The notes under the pieces were generated by a model, which saw only the letters and a program-made list of their open reading frames with translations, did not search any database and was not told the DNA's origin. Of a stretch of 64,000 bases of DNA, positions 51,802 through 61,904 are shown piece after piece; the first letter of the stretch is position 1; the number at the start of each line of letters is the position of its first letter. The position numbers were made by a program, and so were the translations under genes. This stretch comes from Pseudoruegeria sp. SK021 (GTDB lineage: Bacteria > Pseudomonadota > Alphaproteobacteria > Rhodobacterales > Rhodobacteraceae): the NCBI RefSeq assembly GCF_002119405.1, contig NZ_MTBG01000002.1, positions 1 through 64,000 on the forward strand, given 5' to 3'.

Positions 51802-53136
51802 GTGACGATTTCAAACAGCGCTGACACGCCATCGTTGCTGAGCAGGATTTTTCCAGAGAAACGTATTTTTGTAAAATCCGATAACGGCACACGCTTTGTC
51901 CGCATCAGGCCGCGCCACCACGTCATTGCTGTCATCGGCGGGGCCGTGGTTGTCGGATGGTGCATCGTTGCGACATCCTTTCTTGTGATCGGGCTCGTGG
52001 GCAAAAACGGCATTCAATCCGGCGCAGCCGGTGAAAAGCGCATGTACGAAGTGCGTCTGAACGCATTGGCGGCGGACCGAGATCGCCAGCGGATGGCGGC
52101 CTTTGATGCGCAGGGCAATTTTGCGGAAGCCCTCGACGGGGCGGCCAGCATCCAGACCAACCTGTTTGAAACCGAAATCGCCCGGCGCGAGATGATTGAG
52201 GCAAACGAAGCGATGCGCGGGTTGCTGCGCCAAGCCCTGAGTGACCGGGACGACGCCCTTGCACGGCTTGGCAGCGTCACCCAGTCCGGCGCAGAGGATC
52301 AGGATGCAGCCCTAGAAAGCCGTCTGAACGAAGCCCGCCAAACCCTGTCCTATCTCACCGAGGCGCTGGAACGCACCGCCACCGACCGGGACGCCATGCA
52401 AGATCAAGTGGCTCAGGTCAAAGCCGATTTGTCGTCGCTTGAACTGGACATACGGTTGAAAGACGAAACGACGGCGCGGATCTTCACGCAACTGGAAGAG
52501 GCGATGACCCTGGCGATCGAGCCCCTGAACAAGATGTTCAAGGATGTCGGTTTGCCGCCGGACCAAATCCTGAAACAGATGCGCCGGCAATATTCCGGAC
52601 AGGGCGGGCCGTTGACCCCGATCAGCATGTCGACAAAATCCGTACCGTTGACCCCGGACGAACTGCGCGCCAATTCGGTTCTGTCCGATATGGACGAGTT
52701 GAATCTCTATCGTTTGGCGATCGATAAGGTGCCATTTTCCATTCCGGTCGAAGCCAATGTGCGCTCGACGTCAAACTTTGGCTATCGCAGCGACCCGATC
52801 AACGGTGGCCGGCGGCTTCATGCCGGGCAGGATTGGGCCGGATCCTACGGCACGCCGATCTATGCCAGTGCCGATGGCGTTGTGATCCATGCCGGGTGGC
52901 AATCCGGTTATGGGCGATTGATCAAGATCCAGCATGAATTTGGCATAGAGACCCGGTTTGCGCATCTGTCCAAAATCAACATCAAAGCAGGTCAAAGGGT
53001 CTCGCGCGGGGATCGCATCGGTGCTATGGGGAATTCTGGCCGCTCGACTGGCACGCATCTTCACTATGAAGTTCGGGTGGGAGACACCCCCGTAAACCCA
53101 TTGAAATATATCAAGGCTGCACGCGATGTTTTCTAA
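51802..53136 (+). CDS. M23 (LytM) family metallopeptidase, membrane-anchored
   Basis: A 444-residue envelope protein. A cytoplasmic N-terminus and one membrane segment (about 40-62, HVIAVIGGAVVVGWCIVATS) lead to a coiled-coil region (about 100-240). The LytM domain follows (about 315-440). Zinc and catalytic residues are visible in RRLHAGQDWAG (His, Asp) and THLHYEVR (His-x-His). It is therefore probably an active cell-wall endopeptidase. The GTG start at 51802 has GGGGCAACGTG upstream. Its 3' end overlaps the bactofilin gene by 11 bases, a conserved pair in which the peptidase and the scaffold work together. Confidence 0.92.
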   Translation: MTISNSADTPSLLSRIFPEKRIFVKSDNGTRFVRIRPRHHVIAVIGGAVVVGWCIVATSFLVIGLVGKNGIQSGAAGEKRMYEVRLNALAADRDRQRMAAFDAQGNFAEALDGAASIQTNLFETEIARREMIEANEAMRGLLRQALSDRDDALARLGSVTQSGAEDQDAALESRLNEARQTLSYLTEALERTATDRDAMQDQVAQVKADLSSLELDIRLKDETTARIFTQLEEAMTLAIEPLNKMFKDVGLPPDQILKQMRRQYSGQGGPLTPISMSTKSVPLTPDELRANSVLSDMDELNLYRLAIDKVPFSIPVEANVRSTSNFGYRSDPINGGRRLHAGQDWAGSYGTPIYASADGVVIHAGWQSGYGRLIKIQHEFGIETRFAHLSKINIKAGQRVSRGDRIGAMGNSGRSTGTHLHYEVRVGDTPVNPLKYIKAARDVF

Positions 53137-53641
53137 GAACCGAGTGAACGAAACCCCGCCTAAGACTGTAGAGACCGATCCGCAACCGGCGCAGGTTGCC
53201 GCGTCGGCTGGGCAGTCCAGCGCGACAAAGCCAGCGATGAAGCCAAAACCGGCCGCGTCGGTGCTGTCCAGTGATCTGACCATCACTGGTAATATCCGCA
53301 CTTCAGGCGACATTCAGGTCGAAGGGCAGATCGAAGGCGATATTTATGCTCATCTGCTGACCGTCGGAGAGACAGCGACGGTTCGGGGCGAAGTGGTCGC
53401 GGATGATATCGTGGTCAATGGCCATGTCATCGGACGTGTCCGCGGATTGAAAGTTCGCCTGACCTCGACCGCCAAGGTCGAAGGCGACATCATCCACAAG
53501 ACCATCGCGATTGAAAGCGGGGCGCATTTCGAAGGCTCGGTTCAGCGCCAAGAAGACCCGCTGAAGACCTCTGGTGGCGACGCACGCAAGCCCGCCGCCC
53601 TGCCCGAGCCCACGGCGACTGAACTGTCCAAAGACAGCTGA
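53126..53641 (+). CDS. Bactofilin
   Basis: A 171-residue polymer-forming scaffold protein. Its beta-helical bactofilin domain (about 50-150) has the repeated pattern ITGNIRTSGDIQVEGQIEGD, then YAHLLTVGETATVRGEVVAD, then VNGHVIGRVRGLKVRLTSTA. The N- and C-terminal tails are disordered and proline/alanine rich. It self-assembles without nucleotide and often positions wall enzymes; the overlapping M23 gene supports this. A hairpin terminator follows. Confidence 0.95.
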   Translation: MFSKNRVNETPPKTVETDPQPAQVAASAGQSSATKPAMKPKPAASVLSSDLTITGNIRTSGDIQVEGQIEGDIYAHLLTVGETATVRGEVVADDIVVNGHVIGRVRGLKVRLTSTAKVEGDIIHKTIAIESGAHFEGSVQRQEDPLKTSGGDARKPAALPEPTATELSKDS

Positions 53642-53647
53642 TCTTAG

Positions 53648-53680
53648 CGCGCAACTGTACCAGCGGTTGCGCGTCTGCCT
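53648..53680. terminator. Intrinsic terminator between bactofilin and DUF2189 genes
   Basis: An eight-base stem CGCGCAAC/GTTGCGCG (53648-53655 and 53666-53673) in the 51-base gap between convergent genes. The T-run is weak (TCTGCCTTT), so efficiency is uncertain. Confidence 0.5.
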
Positions 53681-53692
53681 TTGCGCAGGCGG

Positions 53693-54472
53693 TCAAACCA
53701 TGGCGTTGCGGTACAAGTGCCACGTGGCATGACCCAGCACCGGCAGAACGACAAGTAATCCAAAGAAATACGGAAACATCCCGACGCTTAAGGCGACGGT
53801 GACAAACGCACCCCAGACCAACATCGGTCGAGGGTTGCGCAACACAAGACTGAAACTTGCGATCATGGCGGTCACGAAATCCACGTCCCGATCGACCAGC
53901 ATCGGCATTCCGACAACCGTGATGGCGTAAAGGATAAACGCCACCAATCCACCGATGACAACCTCGGCACCAATCATCATCAGACCATTTGCGGTCAGGA
54001 AGACGGCAACCGAGGTTGAGACATTGGTCATGACGGACAGGCCCATGAACAGGGCAAAAATCACGTGGCCGATGAAGACCCAGACAATGAACAGAAAAAT
54101 GATGATGGCTGCCAAAGACGGGATTTGACGATCTTTTTCCTGCCAAACACCGGTTAGCACCTTGGACCAACTCAGCGCTTCGCCACGTTGCAAAAGGCGG
54201 CTAACCTCATAAAGGCCGACGGCGGCAAAAGGCCCGATCAGCGGGAATCCGAATGCGGCCAACAGCAACCAATAGCTCTGCCCCGTAATCACCGTCAGTT
54301 GCCAAAGGGCCAGACCGCAGACAACGTAGAACCCGCCAAAGAACAATCCGTATTGCGGGGCGGTACGAAAATCCCGCCACCCTTGCAGCACGGAGTTTCG
54401 GATCATTTCCCCGGTAACTGGGCGAAATTCTGGAACACCATGCTTTGGTGCAGCAGCCAATGGTTGATCCAT
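53693..54472 (-). CDS. DUF2189 membrane protein
   Basis: A 259-residue inner-membrane protein with six hydrophobic segments. The start FRPVTGEMIRNSVLQGWRDF followed by TAPQYGLFFGGFYVVCGLAL is characteristic of DUF2189, as is GLYEVSRLLQRGEALSW. Function is unknown; homologues are often near cytochrome c oxidase or stress genes, but nothing here supports a specific role. It converges with the bactofilin gene. Confidence 0.85.
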   Translation of the reverse strand: MDQPLAAAPKHGVPEFRPVTGEMIRNSVLQGWRDFRTAPQYGLFFGGFYVVCGLALWQLTVITGQSYWLLLAAFGFPLIGPFAAVGLYEVSRLLQRGEALSWSKVLTGVWQEKDRQIPSLAAIIIFLFIVWVFIGHVIFALFMGLSVMTNVSTSVAVFLTANGLMMIGAEVVIGGLVAFILYAITVVGMPMLVDRDVDFVTAMIASFSLVLRNPRPMLVWGAFVTVALSVGMFPYFFGLLVVLPVLGHATWHLYRNAMV

Positions 54473-54584
54473 GACAATCCCTCTGTGTCGCGGGATCAGT
54501 GCCGCCGCGATCCTTGGCTCAAAATGGGCCCGACGACGAAGTTCGAGTCAAATCGCACAATACAAACACCTCATCCGGCGTTGA

Positions 54585-55712
54585 TCAGCCGTTGCCCTGT
54601 GCCTCGCCTCGGCTTTTTCCAGCCACATCCTGCGCCAGCGTCGCAGCCATGAACTTATCCAGATCGCCATCCAGAACCCCTTGGCTGTCCGACGTCTCAA
54701 CATTGGTCCGCAGGTCTTTGACCATCTGATAGGGTTGCAAAACGTACGAGCGGATCTGATTGCCCCAACCGGCATCGCCCTTGTTTTCATGGGCCTCGTT
54801 GATCGCAGCATTGCGGCGGTCAAGTTCCATCTGGTACAGGCGTGATTTCAACGCCTTCATGGCGATGTCCCGGTTTTGGTGTTGGGATTTTTCGGAAGAA
54901 GTGACCACGATCCCTGTGGGATGGTGGGTGATCCGTACCGCAGAATCGGTGGTGTTGACGTGCTGGCCACCCGCCCCCGACGAGCGATAGGTATCGATGC
55001 GAATGTCGTTCGGGCTGACCTCAATCTCAATATTGTCGTCGACCACCGGATAAACCCAGACCGAGCTGAACGACGTATGGCGCCGGGCCGCACTGTCATA
55101 GGGCGAGATGCGGACCAGACGATGCACGCCGCTTTCAGATTTCAGCCAGCCATATGCATTCGGACCGCTGATCTTATATGCGGCCGATTTGATGCCGGCC
55201 TCTTCGCCCGCGCTTTCCGATTGCAGTTCAACCGTGTAGCCGTGCTTTTCGGCCCACCGAACGTACATCCGTGCCAGCATTGAGGCCCAATCGCAAGATT
55301 CGGTGCCGCCCGCGCCGGAATTGATCTCAAGAAACGTGTCGTTGCCGTCGGCTTCGCCGTCCAGCAGTGCCTCAAGTTCTTTTTGCGCCGCCCGTTCGGT
55401 CAGGGCCTTGATTGCGGCTTCGGCTTCGGTGACGACTTCGGCATCGCCCTCCATCTCGCCCAACTCGATCAATTCGATATTGTCGGCCAGATCCTGCTTG
55501 ATCGTCCGGTAGGTCTCCATGGCATCGACCAGCATCTGACGTTCACGCATCAGCTTTTGCGCCCGTGCGGGATCGTTCCACAGACCCGGATCCTCGGCCA
55601 TGGCATCGAATTCTTCCAGCCGGTGCGCCGCCGTGGTCCAATCCATCCGTTGAGCCAACAGTTCCAGCGACTTTTCGATGCTGGCGATTGAATTCTGAAT
55701 TTCTGCGCGCAT
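54585..55712 (-). CDS. prfB: Peptide chain release factor 2
   Basis: A 375-residue release factor that reads UGA and UAA. The GGQ loop [17 protein letters not shown] (about residue 247-262) triggers peptide release. The codon-recognition loop reads [14 protein letters not shown] (about residue 200), so the usual Ser-Pro-Phe tripeptide is Ser-Pro-Tyr. The gene is one continuous frame; the programmed +1 shift of E. coli prfB is absent. It is followed downstream by no gene on the same strand for about 100 bases. Confidence 0.95.
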   Translation of the reverse strand: MRAEIQNSIASIEKSLELLAQRMDWTTAAHRLEEFDAMAEDPGLWNDPARAQKLMRERQMLVDAMETYRTIKQDLADNIELIELGEMEGDAEVVTEAEAAIKALTERAAQKELEALLDGEADGNDTFLEINSGAGGTESCDWASMLARMYVRWAEKHGYTVELQSESAGEEAGIKSAAYKISGPNAYGWLKSESGVHRLVRISPYDSAARRHTSFSSVWVYPVVDDNIEIEVSPNDIRIDTYRSSGAGGQHVNTTDSAVRITHHPTGIVVTSSEKSQHQNRDIAMKALKSRLYQMELDRRNAAINEAHENKGDAGWGNQIRSYVLQPYQMVKDLRTNVETSDSQGVLDGDLDKFMAATLAQDVAGKSRGEAQGNG

Positions 55713-55825
55713 CAGGCACCTTCCAAGATCGACATCAGCGCCGGCCGGCGCGAACCATGTCTATAAATGCCTCGTGACCCACAGGCAAGCGTGGCCGGGA
55801 CAGCGACCTGCGCGCCCCGGTCCTG

Positions 55826-58351
55826 TCAGTACAACCCACCAGAACTGATGGTCCCGAAACCAGCCTTTTTCGGAATGCTTTTAACTTCACCGGTCGAGGT
55901 CGTGATCTCACTGCCGCCGCTAAGGGCTTCGTCGCGGCTATATAGCGGCAGACCTGCGCCCATCGCGAAGCCACCATCGACCAACGAGCCGAACAAAATT
56001 TCCTGACCGTTGCGGAAATATTCGGACACCACATTCGGGCCACTGGCATCGTCCGACAACCGCGCCCCGGTGATCCGGTCGATGCTGACAAAGCGGCCGC
56101 CCGGCGGCACGGCAAACGGCCCGCCCCCATATACCTTGATTGCCTCGGCCATAAACTCGTTGAAGACCGGGCCACACATGCCCCCGCCGGATGCGCCCCG
56201 TCCCATCGGCCTCGGCTGATCGTGCCCGATATAGCACCCGGCGACGATGTTAGACGAAAACCCGACGAACCAGACATCCTTTTCATCATTGGTGGTGCCA
56301 GTCTTGCCCGCGATTGGCACGGGCAGATTAACGGTGCCCGAGGCCGTGCCGCGATCCACAACCCCCTTCATCATCGAGGTGATCTGATAGGCGGTGATTG
56401 GGTCGATGACCTGCTCACGGTCAGATACGATTCGCGGCGGCACACCGGGTGGCACCATGAAGGTGTCGCAATCCAAGCATTGGCGGTCGTCATGGCGGAA
56501 AATGGTCTTGCCCCAACGATCTTGCACGCGGTCGACCAGCGTCGGCTCCACCCGTTGGCCGCCGTTGGCAAACATCGCATAGGCCGACACCATCCGGTAC
56601 AGGGTGGTTTCTTCGGAACCCAGCGAGTTGGCCAGATAGGGTTGCATATGGTCATAGACACCAAAGCGATCCGCGTAGCCCGCCACGACGTCCATCCCCA
56701 CCGCTTGCGCCAAGCGGACGGTCATCAGGTTGCGCGATTGCTCAATCCCGGTTCGCAGCGGCGTTGGACCATAGAACTTGTTGGAATAGTTTTTCGGCCG
56801 CCAGATTTCGCCGCCGATATTCACTTCAATGGGGGCGTCGACCACGATGGTTGCCGGGGTATAGCCGCTGTCCAATGCCGCCGCATAAACGAACGGCTTG
56901 AAGGATGACCCGGGCTGACGCGTGGCTTGGGTGGCCCGGTTAAAGACCGAATCCTGATACGAAAACCCGCCCTGCATGGCGATCACGCGACCGGTATTCA
57001 CGTCCATCGCCACAAAAGCGCCCTGCACTTCGGGAATCTGTCGCAACGACCAACCGGTGATTGCATCCTCGCCATCCCGCAGCGGTTTGACCAAAATCAC
57101 TTCACCGACGCCCAGCAAATCGGCGGGTACCGAAGCTTTGAGTTGGCCACGTTTTGCCGCCCATTTGACGTCACCAGCCAAGATGACCTGAGTGTCGGGA
57201 TCGCGGTCCAGACCTTCGATACCGATCTGAGCCACGCCACCATCCAAGGACAGGACGACGGCGGCTTCCCAGCCAGTGACATCCCGTGACACGTTGGCCG
57301 AGGCGAGCGATTCCCGCCACAGCGTCTCGTCCGACAAGCGCTCAATCGGCACAAATTCTCCGGTGCCGCGCCAGAGGCCCCGGCTGCGGTCATAGTTTTC
57401 CAAACCTCGGCGCAAGGCTACGGCTGCGGTTTCCTGCATGGCAGGGACAAGCGTGGAGCGGATGCTAAGCCCACCGGTGAAAAACTCGGTCTCGCCGAAA
57501 TCCCGGCTCAACTGGCGGCGAATCTCATCGGTGAAATAATCCCGGGGCGGCAAAGATTGCCGGAAGCCTTCGAAATCGCCGTTCTGAACCGAGCGCAAAG
57601 GCTGTGCGCGGGCGGTGGTGTACTCGGCCTGATCCAGAACGCCGTTTTCGAACATTTCACGCAGAACGAAATTGCGGCGATCCAGCGACCGCTCCATATC
57701 ACGCACCGGGTGATAGGTTGACGGCGCCTTGGGCAAGGCCGCCAGATAGGCGGCTTCCTCGGGGGTCAGATCCGACAATTTCTTATTGAAATAGGTCTGT
57801 GCGGCAGCAGCCACGCCGTAGCTGTTTTGACCTAAGTAAATCTCATTCAGGTACAGTTCGAGGATCTTGTCTTTGCTCAAGGTCTGCTCAAGCCGGGTCG
57901 CGAGGATCAGTTCCTTGATCTTACGCTCGGCCGACCGGTCACTGGACAGCAGGAAGTTCTTCATGACCTGCTGGGTAATGGTCGACGCCCCGCGCAGCGA
58001 TCCGCCTTGGGCCATCGCCACGACCGCCGCCGCCATCCCCATGGGATCATACCCCTTATGGGAATAGAAGTTTTTGTCCTCGGCGGAAATGAACGCCATT
58101 TTGACCAGATCAGGAATTTCCGATGAGGGCGCAAACAGCCGACGTTCTTGCGCGAACTCGTCGATCAGCGCCCCTTCGCCGGAATAGACCCGGCTGATGG
58201 TCGGCGGTGCATATTGGGAAAGCTGTTCGTAATTAGGTAGATCACGCCCATACATCCAGAAAATTGCCCCGACCAGAAGGGCCGCGATCACCAGTCCAAT
58301 GGTGACGAAACTAAAGATGGCACCGAAGATACCGAGGATGAAACGCAACAA
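55826..58351 (-). CDS. mrcA: Penicillin-binding protein 1A
   Basis: An 841-residue bifunctional peptidoglycan synthase. It has an N-terminal anchor (residues 1-33). The glycosyltransferase domain (about 50-230) has catalytic Glu in FISAEDKNFYSHKG and GASTITQQVMKN. An OB-like insert follows. The transpeptidase domain (about 430-780) has Ser-x-x-Lys in QPGSSFKPFVYA, Ser-x-Asn-type residues in EQSRNLMTVRLAQ, and KTGTTND. The TTG start at 58351 follows GGAG. Length and order are normal. It builds glycan strands and crosslinks during growth. Confidence 0.96.
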   Translation of the reverse strand: MLRFILGIFGAIFSFVTIGLVIAALLVGAIFWMYGRDLPNYEQLSQYAPPTISRVYSGEGALIDEFAQERRLFAPSSEIPDLVKMAFISAEDKNFYSHKGYDPMGMAAAVVAMAQGGSLRGASTITQQVMKNFLLSSDRSAERKIKELILATRLEQTLSKDKILELYLNEIYLGQNSYGVAAAAQTYFNKKLSDLTPEEAAYLAALPKAPSTYHPVRDMERSLDRRNFVLREMFENGVLDQAEYTTARAQPLRSVQNGDFEGFRQSLPPRDYFTDEIRRQLSRDFGETEFFTGGLSIRSTLVPAMQETAAVALRRGLENYDRSRGLWRGTGEFVPIERLSDETLWRESLASANVSRDVTGWEAAVVLSLDGGVAQIGIEGLDRDPDTQVILAGDVKWAAKRGQLKASVPADLLGVGEVILVKPLRDGEDAITGWSLRQIPEVQGAFVAMDVNTGRVIAMQGGFSYQDSVFNRATQATRQPGSSFKPFVYAAALDSGYTPATIVVDAPIEVNIGGEIWRPKNYSNKFYGPTPLRTGIEQSRNLMTVRLAQAVGMDVVAGYADRFGVYDHMQPYLANSLGSEETTLYRMVSAYAMFANGGQRVEPTLVDRVQDRWGKTIFRHDDRQCLDCDTFMVPPGVPPRIVSDREQVIDPITAYQITSMMKGVVDRGTASGTVNLPVPIAGKTGTTNDEKDVWFVGFSSNIVAGCYIGHDQPRPMGRGASGGGMCGPVFNEFMAEAIKVYGGGPFAVPPGGRFVSIDRITGARLSDDASGPNVVSEYFRNGQEILFGSLVDGGFAMGAGLPLYSRDEALSGGSEITTSTGEVKSIPKKAGFGTISSGGLY

Positions 58352-58527
58352 ATGGGGACTCCGTTCGTGCAGGCTGTCGTGCGGACGTTCGCGCAGGCGT
58401 GAAGCGCACTATATAGCGCCTGCAGCGACGGGTCAAAATCACAAAAGCGCATGCGTAGGCGCCTTTTTGCCCCATGACGACCCATCACCCTAGCGCCGAG
58501 GCGCATCGGTCGGGTCGCCTGAACCTT

Positions 58528-59676
58528 TTAGCCTACGGTACTGGCTGCCATGAAGGCCGTCAGGCGGCGCAAACCTTCCCGAATGTCGTCGGTGGATCGG
58601 GCATAGGAAAAGCGCAAGCTGTGCCGCCCCCGGACCGGATCGAAATCAAGCCCCGGGGTGACCGCCACATCCGCATCCGCAAGGATTTCGGCCGCGAAGG
58701 CCTGACTGTCGTCGCAGATGTCGGACACGTCGGCGTAGATGTAGAAGGCACCGTCCGGTGGTGACAGACGTGTGAACCCCGCTTTCGGCAACTCCGCCAT
58801 CATCAAGCGCCGGTTCTCGGCATATACTGTTCGTAAGGCCTCGCACTCTGCGGTTCCGTCCAACGCCCCCAATGCGGCCACCTGCGCGGCATGGGGCGCA
58901 CAGATGAACATGTTCTGCGCCAATCGCTCGATGGTCCGCACATGATCGGGCGGCACAACCATCCAGCCAATGCGCCAGCCGGTCATGGAGAAATATTTCG
59001 AGAAAGAATTGATGACATAGACATCGTCGGTGATTTCCAGCGCCGAGGTCGCCCGCGGGCCATAATGCAAGCCGTGGTAAATCTCGTCCGAGATGAACGC
59101 CACATTCTTGGCCGCAGTGGTGGCGATCAGGGCCGCCAATTCATCTTTAGACAGGATCACACCGGTTGGATTTGCGGGCGAGGCGACAATCACACCGTCC
59201 AGACCATCAGGAATATCCTCGGGCCGAAGGTGGTGACCGTTATCGGGCTGCGTCGGCAATCCGACCGGCGACAGGGCCAACGCTTTTAGGATTTGCCGGT
59301 AGGACGGATAGCCCGGTTCCGTTACCCCCACCCGCGCCCCGGTATCGAACAGCGCCGTAAAGCCAAGCAGAAACGCAGCCGATGAGCCTGAGGTGACGAT
59401 GACCCGGGCCGGGTCCAAGGTCACCCCGTACCAGTCGTGGTACAGACGGGCGATGCCAGTGCGCAAGGCCGGCAGCCCAAGCGCCACGGTATATCCCATA
59501 GCGTCCCCGTCCAGCGCGGTCGCCAGCGCCGCCCGGGCTGTGCCCGGTGCCGCCGTTCCGGGTTGCCCCACCTCCATATGGATGATGTGCCGTCCCGCAG
59601 CCTCAGCTTCGGCTGCGGCCTGTATGACGTCCATCACGATAAAGGGATCGACATCGCTTCGTCTTGATGTTTGCAT
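58528..59676 (-). CDS. Pyridoxal-phosphate aminotransferase, class I/II
   Basis: A 382-residue fold-type I aminotransferase. Pyridoxal-phosphate contacts are seen in VTSGSSAAFLLGF, ASPANPTGVIL and NSFSKYFSMTGWRIGW; the Lys in SFSKYFSMTGWR forms the internal aldimine. Arg in FSYARSTDDI binds the substrate carboxylate. The ATG at 59676 follows GGGAGAG and is preferred over the long upstream open frame. The exact amino-acid substrate is not known. It is divergent from the BepA-like gene. Confidence 0.9.
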   Translation of the reverse strand: MQTSRRSDVDPFIVMDVIQAAAEAEAAGRHIIHMEVGQPGTAAPGTARAALATALDGDAMGYTVALGLPALRTGIARLYHDWYGVTLDPARVIVTSGSSAAFLLGFTALFDTGARVGVTEPGYPSYRQILKALALSPVGLPTQPDNGHHLRPEDIPDGLDGVIVASPANPTGVILSKDELAALIATTAAKNVAFISDEIYHGLHYGPRATSALEITDDVYVINSFSKYFSMTGWRIGWMVVPPDHVRTIERLAQNMFICAPHAAQVAALGALDGTAECEALRTVYAENRRLMMAELPKAGFTRLSPPDGAFYIYADVSDICDDSQAFAAEILADADVAVTPGLDFDPVRGRHSLRFSYARSTDDIREGLRRLTAFMAASTVG

Positions 59677-59728
59677 CGAACTCTCCCAAACCTGCACCTG
59701 TCCGTCGCATCCGGCAGAAACGAGGTCA

Positions 59729-61111
59729 ATGCCCCGCACTCCCCGAACCCGTCGCGTCATAGGGTCAACCCGCGTACGTTTGCGCCGGTGTGCTGGTCTT
59801 GTGGTTCTGGCCTTGGCTTGGCTGCCGCAAAGCGGATCGGCCCAAGGGCTGTTGCGGGATTCCGGTATTGAGCATGGCCTCGACATTCTGGCACAACCGT
59901 TATTGGTGGCGGCGGGACTGCCGGCCAACCGGACCCGTGTGCTTGTGGTCAATGATCTGTCGCTGAATGCATTCGTGGCCGGTTATGACACTGTTTTCAT
60001 CAATGCCGGTCTGATCCTGAAAGTCGACAACGCCGCCGAGTTGCAGGCAGTGATCTCGCACGAGCTGGCCCATATCGCCAATGGCCACATCATTCAGCGC
60101 GGCGTTAATTTTCAAAACTCGCGCACTGCGGCAGGGGTTGGCATCCTGTTGGGGATCGCGACCGGCCTTGCAGCAGGCAACCCCAGCCTCGGGATCGGAT
60201 TGGCCGCAGGCGGCGTCTCGACAGCGCAACGTGCCTTCTTGACCCATACCCGGGCCGAGGAAGCATCGGCCGATAAATCCGGCATGCGCTTTCTGGCACG
60301 GGCCGGGATTGACCCCAAAGCGATGGCCGGCGTGCTGAACCATTTCGCCGGACAAGAAGCCCTGATGCCCGCGTTGCAGGATCCCTATGCCGTCAGCCAT
60401 CCATTGACGCGCGATCGGTTGCGCGCGGTTGAGAGCACCGCCGCGGCCTTGTCCCCGCGCGACGGCGAAACAGCCGAAGTTGAATATTGGTTCGACCGCT
60501 TGCAGGCCAAACTATCCGCCTATCTGCGCAGTCCGGCCTATACGCTGCAACGATTGTCGCCCGAGGATATGTCGGATGCGGCCCAAATCGAACGGGTGCT
60601 GGCCTATTTCAAAACCCCCGACATGGCAGCGGCGCGCAAGCCAATGGACGCCCTGCTCGAGGCCCATCCCAACGATCCGTATCTGCATGAGCTTAGCGGC
60701 TGGATCGAAATCGAATCCGGCAATGTCGCCCCGGCCATAGCGGCCTATCGCCGTGCGGTTGAGCTTGCGCCGAATGATTCCCTCATCCTGGCCGGGTTTG
60801 GCCGGGCCTTGTTGGCCAATGGCCAACCCGGCACCGATGCCGAGGCGTTAACGGTGTTGAAACGCGCCCGGAACCGTGAAGCGTTTTCAGCCGGGTTGTT
60901 GCGGGATCTGGCGATCGCCTATGCAAAGGCCGACCAGCCGGGTATGGCATCGCTTGCGACGGCAGAACGCTATGCGCTTTCGGGAAAGTTGGCGGATGCC
61001 GGGTTGCACGCACGGCGCGCGATCGGACAATTGCCGGTGGGATCGCCCGGATGGGCCCAGGCCGAGGATTTAATCAGGGCTGCCAATGCGGCCACTACCA
61101 AACGGAGATAA
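59729..61111 (+). CDS. M48 metalloprotease with TPR region (BepA-like)
   Basis: A 460-residue periplasmic protease. A signal peptide (about 1-36: LVVLALAWLPQSGSAQG) is followed by the M48 domain with zinc motif ISHELAHIANGH (His111, Glu112, His115) and the third ligand Glu in THTRAEEASADKSGMRFL. A TPR-like C-terminal half (about 260-460) contains NDPYLHELSGWIEIESGNVA and similar repeats. This is the layout of BepA (YfgC), which helps assemble or degrade outer-membrane proteins. The ATG at 59729 follows CGAGG. The next gene (DsbA-like) starts two bases after its stop, so the two form an operon. Confidence 0.9.
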   Translation: MPRTPRTRRVIGSTRVRLRRCAGLVVLALAWLPQSGSAQGLLRDSGIEHGLDILAQPLLVAAGLPANRTRVLVVNDLSLNAFVAGYDTVFINAGLILKVDNAAELQAVISHELAHIANGHIIQRGVNFQNSRTAAGVGILLGIATGLAAGNPSLGIGLAAGGVSTAQRAFLTHTRAEEASADKSGMRFLARAGIDPKAMAGVLNHFAGQEALMPALQDPYAVSHPLTRDRLRAVESTAAALSPRDGETAEVEYWFDRLQAKLSAYLRSPAYTLQRLSPEDMSDAAQIERVLAYFKTPDMAAARKPMDALLEAHPNDPYLHELSGWIEIESGNVAPAIAAYRRAVELAPNDSLILAGFGRALLANGQPGTDAEALTVLKRARNREAFSAGLLRDLAIAYAKADQPGMASLATAERYALSGKLADAGLHARRAIGQLPVGSPGWAQAEDLIRAANAATTKRR

Positions 61112-61113
61112 CC

Positions 61114-61881
61114 TTGTTTTTGAATTTGAAACCAGTGATCAAAGCGGCCCTTGGGGTCGCATTGGCCGCAACCGTGACGACCACGGCCCATGCGTTTGAG
61201 ATGGACAGCTTGTCGGATTCGGAACGACAGGCCTTCCGCGACGAAGTTCGTGCCTATCTTCTCGACAACCCCGAAGTCCTGATGGAGGCAATCGCCGTCC
61301 TTGAAGGCCGTCAGGTCACCGCCAAAGAGCAAGCCGACAAAACCATGGTGGCCGAGTTGTCCGGTGAATTGTTCAATGATGGGCGGTCCTATGTCGGCGG
61401 CAATCCTGACGGCGATATCACGCTGGTGGAATTCCTCGACTACCGTTGCGGATATTGCCGTCGGGCCCATGACGACGTCAACGCTTTGGTTTATGGCGAC
61501 GGAAATATCCGCTTCATCGTGAAAGAGTTCCCAATCCTCGGCGAGGATTCAGTGACCTCCTCGCGCTTTGCCATCGCCACCCGGATCGTCGCCGGACCAG
61601 AGGCCTATAAACGGGCCAATGACGCGCTGATGAAATTGTCCGGCTCGGTGAATGCAGCGGCGCTAAGCCGTTTGGCCCGCGACCTTGACCTTGATGGCGA
61701 CGCGATCATGGCCGAAATGGACAGCGCAGCGGTCAGCGAGGAATTGAACGCCAACCACGCGCTGGCGCAAAAGCTGGCGATCAATGGGACGCCGACCTTC
61801 GTCTTGGGCGACGAAGTGGTGCGTGGATATGTGCCGCTTGATGCGATGCAGGCCCTTGTCGCCGAAGCCCGCGACCAATAA
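61114..61881 (+). CDS. DsbA-family thiol:disulfide protein
   Basis: A 255-residue periplasmic thioredoxin-fold protein. A signal peptide (1-27, ending TTTAHA) is followed by a short helical segment (LLDNPEVLMEAIAVLEGRQV) and the DsbA domain. The active site is DYRCGYCRRAHDD (Cys112-x-x-Cys115), and the cis-Pro loop is NGTPTFVLGD. It resembles DsbA/DsbG-like proteins with an N-terminal extension (BdbD/ScsC type). It starts with TTG at 61114 behind CGGAGA. Co-transcription with the BepA-like protease suggests joint work in outer-membrane protein folding. Confidence 0.9.
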   Translation: MFLNLKPVIKAALGVALAATVTTTAHAFEMDSLSDSERQAFRDEVRAYLLDNPEVLMEAIAVLEGRQVTAKEQADKTMVAELSGELFNDGRSYVGGNPDGDITLVEFLDYRCGYCRRAHDDVNALVYGDGNIRFIVKEFPILGEDSVTSSRFAIATRIVAGPEAYKRANDALMKLSGSVNAAALSRLARDLDLDGDAIMAEMDSAAVSEELNANHALAQKLAINGTPTFVLGDEVVRGYVPLDAMQALVAEARDQ

Positions 61882-61904
61882 TCGCGATTAAGGTCGGGCG
61901 GCGC

